From assembly GCA_947493255.1 (NCBI GenBank), contig CANLQK010000002.1, positions 124,001-188,000 of the forward strand: DNA of 64,000 bases, given 5' to 3'. Both the position numbers and the translations under genes were made by a program. Every line of letters starts with the position of its first letter. The first letter of the stretch is position 1. Positions 26,076 to 35,431 of the stretch are shown in pieces. The notes beneath the pieces are model-generated. The model did not search any database, was not told where the DNA came from, and saw nothing but the letters and a program-made list of their open reading frames with translations. The stretch is from an uncultured Paracoccaceae bacterium (GTDB lineage Bacteria; Pseudomonadota; Alphaproteobacteria; Rhodobacterales; Rhodobacteraceae).

Positions 26076-28514
26076 ATGACCAAACAAAAAATCGTCGTTA
26101 TCGGCGCGGGTATGGCCTCTGGCCGTGTGCTCGAAAACCTGACCGATGCGGCGCCCGACCAGTTCGACATCACCCTGTTCAACGCCGAACCACGCGGAAA
26201 CTATAACCGCATCATGCTGTCCCCTGTTTTGGCAGGCGATCAAACCTACGAAGATATCGTGACCCATGACGACGCATGGTATGCTGATCGAGGCATCACC
26301 TGTCGATTTGGTGAAAAAGTCACCAACATCGACACGGCCGCGAAAATCGTTACCGGCCCGAACGGCGATGTGGCCTATGACAAACTCATCTTTGGTACGG
26401 GGTCTGAACCTTTCATCATCCCGTTGCCCGGTCACGATCTGGACGGTGTGATTGCCTACCGCGATCTCGAAGACACCGAACGCATGATGTCCATGGGTGA
26501 AGGCAACAAGGTTGTCGTCATCGGTGGTGGTCTGCTGGGCCTTGAAGCCGCCGCAGGCATGGCCGCGCGTGGCGTTGAGGTGACAGTGGTTCACATCATG
26601 GGCCACCTGATGGAACGCCAACTGGATGAGGCCGCTGGATACCTTTTGCGCAAGTCGCTCGAAGGCAAAGGCATCGACATCAAACTGCAAGCGAACTCCA
26701 AGGAAATCGTGGGTGAGGATGGCAAGGTAAAGGCCTTGATGCTGGACGACGGCACCGAATTGCCCTGTGATCTGTTGGTCATGGCCGTCGGCATCCGCCC
26801 AAGCATCGCGCTGGGCAAAGAGGCCGGCCTCGCTGTGGGTCGCGGCATCCACGTGGATGACCAAATGCTCACCTCCGTCGAAGATGTCTACGCTGTCGGC
26901 GAATGTGTGGAACATGACGGCGCGGTCTTCGGGCTTGTCGCCCCCCTTTACGACCAAGCCAAAGTTCTGGCGCAAACCCTGCTCGGAGAAGAGGCTGCAT
27001 TCGTGCAGAAAACCCTCTCCACAAAACTTAAAGTCACCGGCTGTGACCTCTTTTCCGCAGGCGATTTTGCCGAAGGCGAAGGCCGCGAAGACATTGTATT
27101 CCGCGACCCATCCCGCGGCGTCTACAAACGCCTCGTGATCGAGGGCAACAAATTGGTCGGCGCCGTGATGTACGGCGATGTGGCTGACGGAAACTGGTTC
27201 TTCCAACTGATCAAAGACGAAACCGACATCGACGAGATGCGCGAAATGCTGATCTTCGGCCCAGCCTACCAAGGCGGAGAAGCCTCGGACCCGCTCTCAG
27301 CCGTTGCAGCATTGCCGCCTGAGGCGGAAATCTGCGGTTGCAACGGCATTTGCAAAGGAACAATCGTCGACGCTATCGCAGGTGGCGCAACCGATCTGGC
27401 CGCGATCAAGGCCACCACAAAGGCCTCCGCATCTTGCGGTACATGTACGGGCCTCGTGGAACAGGTTTTGCAGGTTACGCTGGGGGATGAGTTCGAAATG
27501 CCCGCCGCCGCGTCGATCTGTGGCTGCACCGATCACACCCACGAAGACGTGCGTCGTTTGATCAAATCCATGCCGCTGCAGTCGCAAGAAGCCGTTTGGC
27601 AGGAACTGGGTTGGAAATCGCGCAACGGCTGTCACGTATGCCGCCCTGCGATCAACTATTACCTGCTGTCGGATTGGCCGATCGAATACCAAGACGATCC
27701 ACAGTCGCGCTTTGTGAACGAACGCAAACACGCCAACATCCAGAAAGACGGTACATATTCTGTTGTGCCACGGATGTGGGGTGGTATCACCACACCGTCC
27801 GAACTGCGCGCCATCGCCGATGCGGCTGATAAATACGATGTGCCAACCGTCAAAGTGACGGGTGGCCAACGGATCGACCTTCTGGGTGTCAAAGGCGAAG
27901 ACCTTCCCAACATCTGGGATGATCTGAACAAGGCCGGCATGGTCTCTGGTTACGCCTATTCCAAAGGTCTACGCACGGTCAAAACCTGCGTCGGTACAGA
28001 TCACTGCCGTTTTGGTACACAGGACAGCACGGGCCTTGGAATCAAGCTGGAGAAAATCCTGCACGGCGCTTGGACCCCGCACAAATTGAAGCTTGGGGTG
28101 TCTGGCTGCCCGCGCAACTGCGCTGAAGCGACCTGTAAAGACATCGGTATTGTTTGCGTCGACTCTGGCTATCAGATCAGCATCGGCGGTGCGGCTGGTA
28201 TGGACGTGAAAGAAACCGAACTCATGTGTTCTGTGCCAACCGAAGAAGACGCAATGGAAGTCGTTCTGGCCGTTACGCAGCTTTACCGTGAAGGCGCGAA
28301 ATACCTCGACCGTATCTACAAATGGTTGGGCAAGGTCGGCATGGATTGGGTGAAAGAACAGGTCGTTGATGACCTTGAAAACCGCAAAGCCTTGGCCGCT
28401 CGGTTCGAGCTGTCACAGACAATCTATAACCACGACCCATGGGCGGATCACGTCAAAGCGAAAGCCGACAAATACGCCCCTATGGCAGACCTGACCTTGG
28501 AGGCCGCAGAATGA
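26076..28514 (+). CDS. nirB: Assimilatory nitrite reductase [NAD(P)H], large subunit
   Basis: 812 residues from ATG 26076 (GGAG 10 bases upstream; the frame upstream belongs to the globin end). Domains in order: FAD/NAD-binding (VVIGAGMASGRVLENL, and VVIGGGLLGLEAAAGMAARG), a BFD-like [2Fe-2S] domain with CGCNGICKG and CGTC, then sulfite/nitrite reductase domains. CVGTDHC and SGCPRNC supply the four Cys for the [4Fe-4S]-siroheme centre. It reduces nitrite to ammonium with six electrons in the cytoplasm. nirD overlaps its end. Confidence 0.96.
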   Translation: MTKQKIVVIGAGMASGRVLENLTDAAPDQFDITLFNAEPRGNYNRIMLSPVLAGDQTYEDIVTHDDAWYADRGITCRFGEKVTNIDTAAKIVTGPNGDVAYDKLIFGTGSEPFIIPLPGHDLDGVIAYRDLEDTERMMSMGEGNKVVVIGGGLLGLEAAAGMAARGVEVTVVHIMGHLMERQLDEAAGYLLRKSLEGKGIDIKLQANSKEIVGEDGKVKALMLDDGTELPCDLLVMAVGIRPSIALGKEAGLAVGRGIHVDDQMLTSVEDVYAVGECVEHDGAVFGLVAPLYDQAKVLAQTLLGEEAAFVQKTLSTKLKVTGCDLFSAGDFAEGEGREDIVFRDPSRGVYKRLVIEGNKLVGAVMYGDVADGNWFFQLIKDETDIDEMREMLIFGPAYQGGEASDPLSAVAALPPEAEICGCNGICKGTIVDAIAGGATDLAAIKATTKASASCGTCTGLVEQVLQVTLGDEFEMPAAASICGCTDHTHEDVRRLIKSMPLQSQEAVWQELGWKSRNGCHVCRPAINYYLLSDWPIEYQDDPQSRFVNERKHANIQKDGTYSVVPRMWGGITTPSELRAIADAADKYDVPTVKVTGGQRIDLLGVKGEDLPNIWDDLNKAGMVSGYAYSKGLRTVKTCVGTDHCRFGTQDSTGLGIKLEKILHGAWTPHKLKLGVSGCPRNCAEATCKDIGIVCVDSGYQISIGGAAGMDVKETELMCSVPTEEDAMEVVLAVTQLYREGAKYLDRIYKWLGKVGMDWVKEQVVDDLENRKALAARFELSQTIYNHDPWADHVKAKADKYAPMADLTLEAAE

Positions 28515-28843
28515 GCTGGATCGATATCGGTGACATCAACGACATCCCTTTGCGCGGCGCGCGGATCGTGAAAACCCAAGTGGGCTGCATCGCAGTGTTC
28601 CGCACCGCACCGGATGAAGTGTTCGCAGTGTCCGACACATGCCCCCACAAACAGGGCCCACTTTCTGAGGGCATCGTGCATGGCCAATCCGTGACATGCC
28701 CGCTGCACAATTGGGTGTTCGACCTCAACACAGGCCAAGCCCAAGGTGCCGACGAAGGGTCCATCCCGACCTATCCTGTCCGCGTCGAAGGTGCGCGCAT
28801 TTTGCTGGATGCTGAATCCGTGTCGCGCCGGACTGCCGCATAA
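28511..28843 (+). CDS. nirD: Nitrite reductase small subunit, Rieske type
   Basis: 110 residues from ATG 28511, overlapping the nirB stop as ATGA. The Rieske ligand pattern is complete: TCPHKQGPL (Cys-X-His) and CPLHNWVFDL (Cys-X2-His). Many enterobacterial NirD proteins have lost these ligands, so this one probably binds a [2Fe-2S] cluster. It is the partner of NirB. nasA begins with the last base of its stop codon (TAATG). Confidence 0.93.
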   Translation: MSWIDIGDINDIPLRGARIVKTQVGCIAVFRTAPDEVFAVSDTCPHKQGPLSEGIVHGQSVTCPLHNWVFDLNTGQAQGADEGSIPTYPVRVEGARILLDAESVSRRTAA

Positions 28844-31476
28844 TGAAAGACACGGCCCTTTCCCCGACGATCCGATCAACTTGCCCCTATTGCGGGGTGG
28901 GCTGCGGGGTCTTGTTGCAAGACAACGGGCAGGGGGGGCTGACTGTTTCGGGTGATCCCGATCATCCGGCGAACTACGGCAAACTGTGTTCCAAAGGGTC
29001 TGCTTTGGGCGAAACGATGGGCGTCGAGACCCGTCTGGCATCTCCGCGTGCTTTTGGAATGGGCGTGTCATGGGATGACGCGCTTGATCTGGTGGCGGGG
29101 CGTTTTGCCCAAACCATCAAAGACCACGGTCCTGACAGCGTGGCGTTTTACGTCTCCGGCCAATTGCTGACCGAAGATTACTATATCGCCAACAAGTTGA
29201 TGAAAGGGTTCATCGGCTCTGCCAATATCGACACCAATTCGCGTCTTTGTATGGCCTCCTCCGTGGCGGGCCATAAACGTGCGTTCGGCACCGATACTGT
29301 TCCAGGCACATACGAAGACCTAGAAGAGGCCGACCTGATCGTGCTCACCGGCTCCAACCTCGCATGGTGCCACCCGATCCTGTTCCAACGTATCGTGAAG
29401 GCGCGCGAAGAACGCGGCACCAAGATCATCGTGATCGACCCGCGCCGCACCGCCACCTGCGACATTGCCGATCTGCATCTGCCTATCGCACCGGGTGCAG
29501 ACGTGCCTCTTTTCAACCGCCTGTTGGCAGAAATCGCTACCCGTGGCGCGGTGAACCAAGACTTCTTGGCCAACACCAACGGTTTCGACGCGGCCCTTGC
29601 CGCCGCGCAATCCGATGACGCGCCCACCGGCCTGTCGGACGACGACATCAAAACCTTCTGCGATATGTGGATCAACACGGACCGTGTTGTCACGATCTAT
29701 TCCCAAGGCGTGAACCAATCCACATCCGGCGCGGATAAGGTCAATTCGATCCTGAACTGTCACCTTGCCACCGGTCGCATTGGCACGCCGGGGTGTGGCC
29801 CGTTTTCCGTCACTGGACAGCCCAACGCCATGGGTGGGCGCGAAGTGGGCGGTTTGGCCAACATGCTGGCCTGTCACCTTGATCTGGAAAACGAAAACCA
29901 CCGCGCAGCCGTCAAAACCTATTGGAACGCCCCCGCTGTCATTCCTGATGCCGCAGGCCTCAAGGCTGTTGATATGTTCAACGCCGTGGCAGATGGCACC
30001 ATCAAAGCGCTCTGGGTGATGCACACGAACCCAGCCGTCACATTGCCCGAAGCCGATCACGTCCGCGACGCCATTCAGAACTGCCCCTTCGTTGTGGTTA
30101 GCGACATCACCGATCAAACAGATACCGCGCGCATCGCTGATGTGGTGTTGCCTGCGTCGGGCTGGGCCGAAAAAGACGGCACCGTCACCAACACAGACCG
30201 CACCATCAGCCGCCAACGCCGCGTGTTGCCCGCCTTTGGTCAAGCGCGCCCGGACTGGTGGCATTTGGCCGAAGTTGGCAAGCGCATGGGGTGGAAAGAC
30301 GCGTTCTCATACGATGGCCCCGCCGACATCTTCCGCGAATACGCGGCCCTGTCCCAAATCGCCGGCGATTTTGGCAAAGACTTCGACATCTCCGCTCTCA
30401 AAGATATCGACACCGAAACTTACGACGCGATGGACCCGACCCGCTGGCCCATCACCGAAACCCGTCAGGGCGGCCGGTTCTTTGCCGACGGTAAATTCTT
30501 TCACGCGGACGGTAAGGCGAAACTTCTGCCTGTCACCCACCGCGCGCCCGCAGCACAACCCACCAAAGACGCGCCGTTTATCCTCAACACAGGCCGCAAC
30601 CGCGACCAGTGGCACACGATGACACGCACCGCCTTGTCGCCGCGATTGTCCGCGCATTTGGCGGAACCCTACCTAGATATCCACCCATCAGATGCCGCTG
30701 ACCTTGGCATTGCAGCGGCTGACCTGATCAACGTGTCCAGCGACAAAGGACACTCCATCCTGCGGGCGCGCATCACCGATGCCGTCGCAAGGGGTCAGGT
30801 GTTCGCACCCATCCACTGGACAGGTGAAACTGCCCCCTCAGGTCGCATCGACGCCGTCATCGCAGGCCACGTCGATCCTGTGTCGGGCCAGCCAGAAACC
30901 AAAGCCATGCCTGTCGCCGTCCAACGGTTTGACGCCGCATGGTACGGATTTGCGGTCAGCCAAAAACCAATCCGCCCCGATCTGCCCTATTGGGCACTGG
31001 CCCGCACCACTGCCGGCGTGCGCATGGAATTGGCCGGAACCACACAGGTCGCCGATTGGGAAACCTACGCGCGCGCATTGTTTGACCTTCCCGATGCCGA
31101 TGTAAGTTCGGTGATCGATCCAAATCGTGGCGGTGCGCGCATCGTTCTTTCTATAGACGGACAGTGCCTTGCGGCGCTGTTTACATCACGCAGCCCCATC
31201 GCGGTGTCGCGTGACTATCTGGCAACGACGCTGGGAACAGCACCGCTGCCAATTTTAACGGGCAGACCACCTGTGGACCAACCTGATCCTGGCCCAACGG
31301 TCTGCTCCTGCTTCAACGTTGGCCTGAACACCATCCTGTCGGCTATCGAAAAACAGAACCTTTTGACCGTCGACGCACTGGGTGTGGCTTTACAAGCGGG
31401 CACAAACTGCGGATCCTGTCGCCCTGAGCTGACAGACATCCTGCGCAGCGCGAACGTGAAAGAGGCCGCCGAATGA
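28843..31476 (+). CDS. nasA: Assimilatory nitrate reductase, molybdenum catalytic subunit
   Basis: 877 residues. The N-terminal CPYCGVGCGV ... LCSKG motif binds a [4Fe-4S] cluster. The bis-MGD molybdopterin domains follow (DTNSRLCMAS, with Cys at the expected Mo-ligand place, VTGQPNAMGGREVGG, and the C-terminal molydopterin-binding domain with NTGRNRDQWHTMTRT). A final BFD-like domain, VCSCFNVGLN ... TNCGSCRPEL, should hold an extra [2Fe-2S] cluster. It reduces nitrate to nitrite in the cytoplasm. No separate NADH-dependent electron-transfer subunit (NasB) is encoded nearby, so the electron donor is unresolved. Confidence 0.95.
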   Translation: MKDTALSPTIRSTCPYCGVGCGVLLQDNGQGGLTVSGDPDHPANYGKLCSKGSALGETMGVETRLASPRAFGMGVSWDDALDLVAGRFAQTIKDHGPDSVAFYVSGQLLTEDYYIANKLMKGFIGSANIDTNSRLCMASSVAGHKRAFGTDTVPGTYEDLEEADLIVLTGSNLAWCHPILFQRIVKAREERGTKIIVIDPRRTATCDIADLHLPIAPGADVPLFNRLLAEIATRGAVNQDFLANTNGFDAALAAAQSDDAPTGLSDDDIKTFCDMWINTDRVVTIYSQGVNQSTSGADKVNSILNCHLATGRIGTPGCGPFSVTGQPNAMGGREVGGLANMLACHLDLENENHRAAVKTYWNAPAVIPDAAGLKAVDMFNAVADGTIKALWVMHTNPAVTLPEADHVRDAIQNCPFVVVSDITDQTDTARIADVVLPASGWAEKDGTVTNTDRTISRQRRVLPAFGQARPDWWHLAEVGKRMGWKDAFSYDGPADIFREYAALSQIAGDFGKDFDISALKDIDTETYDAMDPTRWPITETRQGGRFFADGKFFHADGKAKLLPVTHRAPAAQPTKDAPFILNTGRNRDQWHTMTRTALSPRLSAHLAEPYLDIHPSDAADLGIAAADLINVSSDKGHSILRARITDAVARGQVFAPIHWTGETAPSGRIDAVIAGHVDPVSGQPETKAMPVAVQRFDAAWYGFAVSQKPIRPDLPYWALARTTAGVRMELAGTTQVADWETYARALFDLPDADVSSVIDPNRGGARIVLSIDGQCLAALFTSRSPIAVSRDYLATTLGTAPLPILTGRPPVDQPDPGPTVCSCFNVGLNTILSAIEKQNLLTVDALGVALQAGTNCGSCRPELTDILRSANVKEAAE

Positions 31477-32366
31477 AACTTGCTGAAACTGTACGCATCT
31501 TGGCACGCGGACAGGGCAGGGCACGTTCCCTCACACAGCAAGAAGCCTTCGACGCAATGGAGCTGATGCTGACCGGCACCGCCGATCCCGAAGCCATCGG
31601 CGCGGTGCTGATGTTGATGCGCATGAAAGGCGAAATCGCAGAAGAAATCGCAGGGTTTGTGCAGGCCGCACAGGCCGCGCTTCCGACAGACCCTATCGCC
31701 GATCTCGACTGGTCCGCTTATGCCGCTGGCCGCACCCGTGGGTCCGCATGGTTCCTCCATTCGGCCAAAGCCGTCGCCGCCAAAGGCCACCGCGTCTTGT
31801 TGCACGGCTGGAACGGCACCGACACCGCGATCCGTGACGGCGTCGCACAATTGGGCATTCCGGTCTGCGAAACATTGGCCGATGCGAAAACCAAACTGGA
31901 TGCGGGCAACATCGCCTATCTTCCGCTCGAAGTCTTCCATCCCGCGCTATTCGACCTTCTTACCTTGCGTGAAAAACTGGGCCTGCGGTCCTGTGTGAAT
32001 ACGGTTTGCCGTATGCTCAACCCGGGCCGTGCCCGCGCATCTGTTCAAGGGGTGTTCCACCCATCTTACCGTTTGCTGCAATCAGATGCGGCGCAGCTCA
32101 TGGGCTGGGATGCGCTGTCCGTGATCAAGGGCGGCGGCGGTGAATTCGAACGTCACCCCGGCAAAGCCATCGAAGCCTTTGGCCTGAACGCCGGCACCCC
32201 TTGGCAAGATACGTTGCCTGCCCTAATCGATGATCAATCTCGCCTTGTGGATCACGCGGGCGATGTCACCGATACATCCGCCCCCTTCGTGCAGGCCATG
32301 ATCGACGGAACAACCGCACTTGCTCTTGAAACGCTCAGCCACCGCACCAATTCCCAAGCCGCCTGA
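31473..32366 (+). CDS. TrpD2-like glycosyltransferase family 3 protein
   Basis: 297 residues with the fold of anthranilate phosphoribosyltransferase. The N-terminal helical domain reads LTQQEAFDAMELMLTGTADPEAIGAVLMLMRMKGE, followed by HGWNGTDT and GLRSCVNTVCRMLNPGRA. The catalytic GTGGD loop of true TrpD is absent, which places it with the TrpD2/YbiB-like proteins rather than tryptophan synthesis. It is translationally coupled to nasA (ATGA) and followed by cysG. Its role is unknown; a part in cofactor supply or RNA/DNA binding is possible, and neither is shown. Confidence 0.82.
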   Translation: MKLAETVRILARGQGRARSLTQQEAFDAMELMLTGTADPEAIGAVLMLMRMKGEIAEEIAGFVQAAQAALPTDPIADLDWSAYAAGRTRGSAWFLHSAKAVAAKGHRVLLHGWNGTDTAIRDGVAQLGIPVCETLADAKTKLDAGNIAYLPLEVFHPALFDLLTLREKLGLRSCVNTVCRMLNPGRARASVQGVFHPSYRLLQSDAAQLMGWDALSVIKGGGGEFERHPGKAIEAFGLNAGTPWQDTLPALIDDQSRLVDHAGDVTDTSAPFVQAMIDGTTALALETLSHRTNSQAA

Positions 32367-32383
32367 CACGAAAGGCACGCCAC

Positions 32384-33787
32384 ATGAAAAGTTTTCCAAT
32401 GTTCATCCGCACCACGGGCCGCCGCGTTGTCGTGGCCGGTGGCTGGGAACAAGCCGCGCAAAAAACGCGGCTGTTGTTGAAAACCGATGCGCAGATCGAA
32501 GTGCTCGCACCTGACCTCGACGATGAACTCGCGGCGCTGGCCGCCGAAGGTAAGATCACCCATGTTACGGGCCCCATCACCGCTGATAGTTTCGCGGGCG
32601 CGGCCATGGGGTTCATCGCCACTGGTTGCCCCGGTCTTGATGCGTCCCTGCACGCCATCGCCAAGGAGGCTGGTATCGCCGTCAACGTGGTCGATCAACC
32701 TGACCTGTGCGATCTGACGACCCCGTCCATCGTGGACCGCGACCCTGTTGTTGTCGCCATCGGCACCGAAGGCACAGCACCCGTGTTGGCCCGCCGTATC
32801 AAAACAGAAATGGAACAGGCGCTTTCGCCTAGCTTGGGCAACTTCGCTGCGCTGGCAGGTCGTTTGCGCCCTGCCGTTGCGGGGCGTGTCCCGCAGGAAG
32901 GCCGCCGCGCTTTCTGGGCATGGGCATTCAAAGGCGCACCGTGGGAAGCCCACAAACGCGGCGCCGAACGCGAAGGCGCAAAGCTTCTTAAAGACGCCAT
33001 CGAAATGGGCGGCGCCCCGAAAACAGATACCAAAGGCTCTATCGCCCTAGTTGGCGCAGGCCCCGGTGCCCGTGATCTGCTGACCCTGCGCGCCGTCGAA
33101 CGCCTGCAAGAAGCGGACGTAATTTTCTACGACCGCCTTGTTGACCCGCAGGTCCTTGAACTCGCGCGCCGCGACGCTGAACGTGTCTTCGTTGGTAAAG
33201 TCGTAGGTGCCCACGCTTGGCCCCAAGACCGCATCAGCGAAGTGATTGTTGCCGCCGCCAAACAGGGCCAAAAAGTCGTGCGGCTCAAATCCGGCGACCC
33301 GATGATCTTTGGCCGTGCCGCCGAAGAAATCGAGGCCGCAAAAGCAGCTGACGTTGCAATCGAAATTGTCCCCGGTGTCACCGCCGCCATCGCAGCCTCT
33401 GCGATGCTGCAAACCCCGCTTACTGAACGGGGCGAGGCAGATGCCCTTACGCTGTGCACGGGCCACACCAAAGACGGGGCTGTGAACACAGACTGGGTGC
33501 GCAATGCCACACCGGGCGCGAAACTGGTGATCTATATGGGCATGGGCGAAGCCGCGAATATCGCACAACACCTGATAAACGACGGCCTTCCTGCAAATCT
33601 GCCTGTTACCATCGCAGTGGATGTCTCCAAATCAGACCAACAAGCATTTGATACGGACCTCAAACGCATGGCCGCTGCTATCAAAGACACCTCCGTCACG
33701 GGCTGCGGTCTGATCATGCTGACTGTTCCAAAGGACCACGTATCGTCCAGGCAGTCCGAATTGCTAAGGTCTACAAGCGCCGGCTAA
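32384..33787 (+). CDS. cysG: Siroheme synthase CysG (dehydrogenase/chelatase plus methyltransferase)
   Basis: 467 residues. The N-terminal half (about 1-205) is the precorrin-2 dehydrogenase/ferrochelatase, with NVVDQPDLCDLTTPSIVDRD including the catalytic Asp region. The C-terminal half (about 215-460) is uroporphyrinogen-III methyltransferase, with VGAGPGARDLLTLRAVERLQEADV, RLKSGDPMIFGR and VPGVTAAIAASA. It makes siroheme, the cofactor of NirB, from uroporphyrinogen III. The dinucleotide loop reads AGGWEQAAQK, with Trp where a third Gly is usual. It is the last gene of the nitrate operon. Confidence 0.93.
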   Translation: MKSFPMFIRTTGRRVVVAGGWEQAAQKTRLLLKTDAQIEVLAPDLDDELAALAAEGKITHVTGPITADSFAGAAMGFIATGCPGLDASLHAIAKEAGIAVNVVDQPDLCDLTTPSIVDRDPVVVAIGTEGTAPVLARRIKTEMEQALSPSLGNFAALAGRLRPAVAGRVPQEGRRAFWAWAFKGAPWEAHKRGAEREGAKLLKDAIEMGGAPKTDTKGSIALVGAGPGARDLLTLRAVERLQEADVIFYDRLVDPQVLELARRDAERVFVGKVVGAHAWPQDRISEVIVAAAKQGQKVVRLKSGDPMIFGRAAEEIEAAKAADVAIEIVPGVTAAIAASAMLQTPLTERGEADALTLCTGHTKDGAVNTDWVRNATPGAKLVIYMGMGEAANIAQHLINDGLPANLPVTIAVDVSKSDQQAFDTDLKRMAAAIKDTSVTGCGLIMLTVPKDHVSSRQSELLRSTSAG

Positions 33788-33850
33788 TTTGCGCCTGCCC
33801 AAACGGGTGCAATTTTCGCCAACCCTTTCATGCAGTACCTCACAAACAAA

Positions 33851-33879
33851 AAGGCCAGAGCAACGCTCTGGCCTTTTCT
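33851..33879. terminator. Bidirectional terminator between cysG and tauC
   Basis: AAGGCCAGAGC and GCTCTGGCCTT form a perfect 11-bp stem with a short loop. It has A-run before and TTTT after, so it serves the nitrate operon and the convergent taurine operon. Confidence 0.88.
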
Positions 33880-33899
33880 AGTTTCTATTGCGGGCTGGA

Positions 33900-35429
33900 T
33901 CAGCCTTTGCCTTTCCACGGCACCAATTTGCGTTCGGCCATGCGCATCAGCATATCGATGCCAAAACCGACAACGCCAATGATGATCACACCCAGCAGGA
34001 TGATGTCCGTGCTTTGGAACTTGGACGCGGTGGTGATCATTTTACCGATCCCTTCTTCCGCGGCGACCAGTTCGGCGGCCACAACCGTGCCCCAACACAC
34101 ACCCATCGCAACACGCGCACCGGTGAAGATTTCCGGCAAGCTGTTCGGGATGATCACGTGACGCAGGATCTGCCATTTCGATGCACCCAGCGAATAGGCC
34201 GCATGAACCTTGGTAATCCGTACGCCCGACACACCGGACCGTGCCGCGATGGCCATGATCCAAAGCGCGGCAAGGAACAGCAGGAAGATTTTACCGACCT
34301 CACCAATGCCGAACCAAATGATCACAAGCGGGATCAACGCAAGAGGCGGAACAGGGCGCATGAATTCGACGATAGGGTCGAACCAGCCCCTGAACCAGTT
34401 GGACAGGCCCATAGCGTAGCCCAGCGGTATACCCACCGCCGCGCCCAGCAAGAACCCGACAACAACACGGAACAACGAGAACCCAAGGTGAACCGTCAGA
34501 TAAACGTTCTGGTACCCGTATTTTGCAATCTCGATGAAACGGTTCCAAACCACTTCTGGCGCTGGCAAATAAAGCGGCTGCATCTGCCAACCGGCGTCAG
34601 GCGATACGTTGATGGTACCACGTTCGGTAATTGCTACACGTGCCCAACCCAGTTCGAAAGAGGGCGGTGTTCCGTTGTTTTCGGCAGAGGCGTCGAAATC
34701 GAACTCTTCGCCATTGATTGCAACAATACGTGCGCCGTCATCGCGGCGGTTTACCCCATCGTTGCGGTCCCATGTGACGATCTCGCTGCGGTAAACCGTA
34801 ACATCTGTTGTGTCGTTCTTTGCGAAACCATCGCCTTCGGCAACTTCGATCTCGTCAGGGTCTGCACCGGCTTCAAATACCCGCACAAAGACGTCTGCAT
34901 CGTCGCGGTTACCTTCAGCATCTTCGACGGTGTAGGTGAACTTGTTTTCCCCAGTGAACGGCGCCGGTAAGTGCAAGAAAGACGGCACCAAAGCGGACCC
35001 TGTGAAGGACCCCCAGATCAAAAAGATAAACACAATCGAAATGATCGACGCCGGGAATTCTGACCGTACTGCGCTTTCATCCCCAAAGGTCACCGTCTTC
35101 AACGATGTAAAATCGCGTTTCGGTGTCAGGAACGATTTCACTGCCCGCCATGCGAACATGCAGATTAAAATGATCAGAACATACCCGATGAATGACGGAA
35201 TGGCGCCAACCGCCGCAAACAGGACATTGCCGGTTTCCGTCCATAATTCGGACCCGAGCGTGCCAAACTGCCCAGAAAATACTTCCCATCCGGATGCAAG
35301 TTCGCATCCCTCAGGCGGTGTGTAGTTTTCGCCGACGACCTGACCTTCGGGAACGGGCGATGCCTGCAATGTTGTTTGTTCTTCGCCAAGCCGTTGGCGA
35401 GTACACATGAGGTTAACTGTATCTACCAT
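33900..35429 (-). CDS. tauC: Taurine-type ABC transporter permease with large periplasmic insertion
   Basis: 509 residues against about 275 for ordinary TauC. Residues 65-93 add an extra membrane helix. Helix 127-150 is followed by a soluble periplasmic segment (about 155-285) with FTYTVEDAEGNRDDADVFV, which resembles a cadherin- or Ig-like strand pair. The normal permease core resumes at LYLPAPEVVWNRF (287 on) and carries the EAA loop AAYSLGASKWQILRHVIIP. LPAP occurs on both sides of the insertion (154-157 and 288-291). The gene begins 3 bases from the tauB stop with GGAG as ribosome site, so it is part of the operon and not a chance fusion. Confidence 0.88.
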   Translation of the reverse strand: MVDTVNLMCTRQRLGEEQTTLQASPVPEGQVVGENYTPPEGCELASGWEVFSGQFGTLGSELWTETGNVLFAAVGAIPSFIGYVLIILICMFAWRAVKSFLTPKRDFTSLKTVTFGDESAVRSEFPASIISIVFIFLIWGSFTGSALVPSFLHLPAPFTGENKFTYTVEDAEGNRDDADVFVRVFEAGADPDEIEVAEGDGFAKNDTTDVTVYRSEIVTWDRNDGVNRRDDGARIVAINGEEFDFDASAENNGTPPSFELGWARVAITERGTINVSPDAGWQMQPLYLPAPEVVWNRFIEIAKYGYQNVYLTVHLGFSLFRVVVGFLLGAAVGIPLGYAMGLSNWFRGWFDPIVEFMRPVPPLALIPLVIIWFGIGEVGKIFLLFLAALWIMAIAARSGVSGVRITKVHAAYSLGASKWQILRHVIIPNSLPEIFTGARVAMGVCWGTVVAAELVAAEEGIGKMITTASKFQSTDIILLGVIIIGVVGFGIDMLMRMAERKLVPWKGKG

Positions 35430-35431
35430 TG

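Noticed and set aside
26058-27272. 404-codon frame antisense to nirB
   Set aside because: It is a shadow of the highly conserved nirB frame with His/Val-rich nonsense product.
33888-34970. 360-codon plus-strand frame opposite tauC
   Set aside because: It lies opposite the conserved permease core, has His/Arg/Gln-rich translation without motif, and starts next to a terminator.
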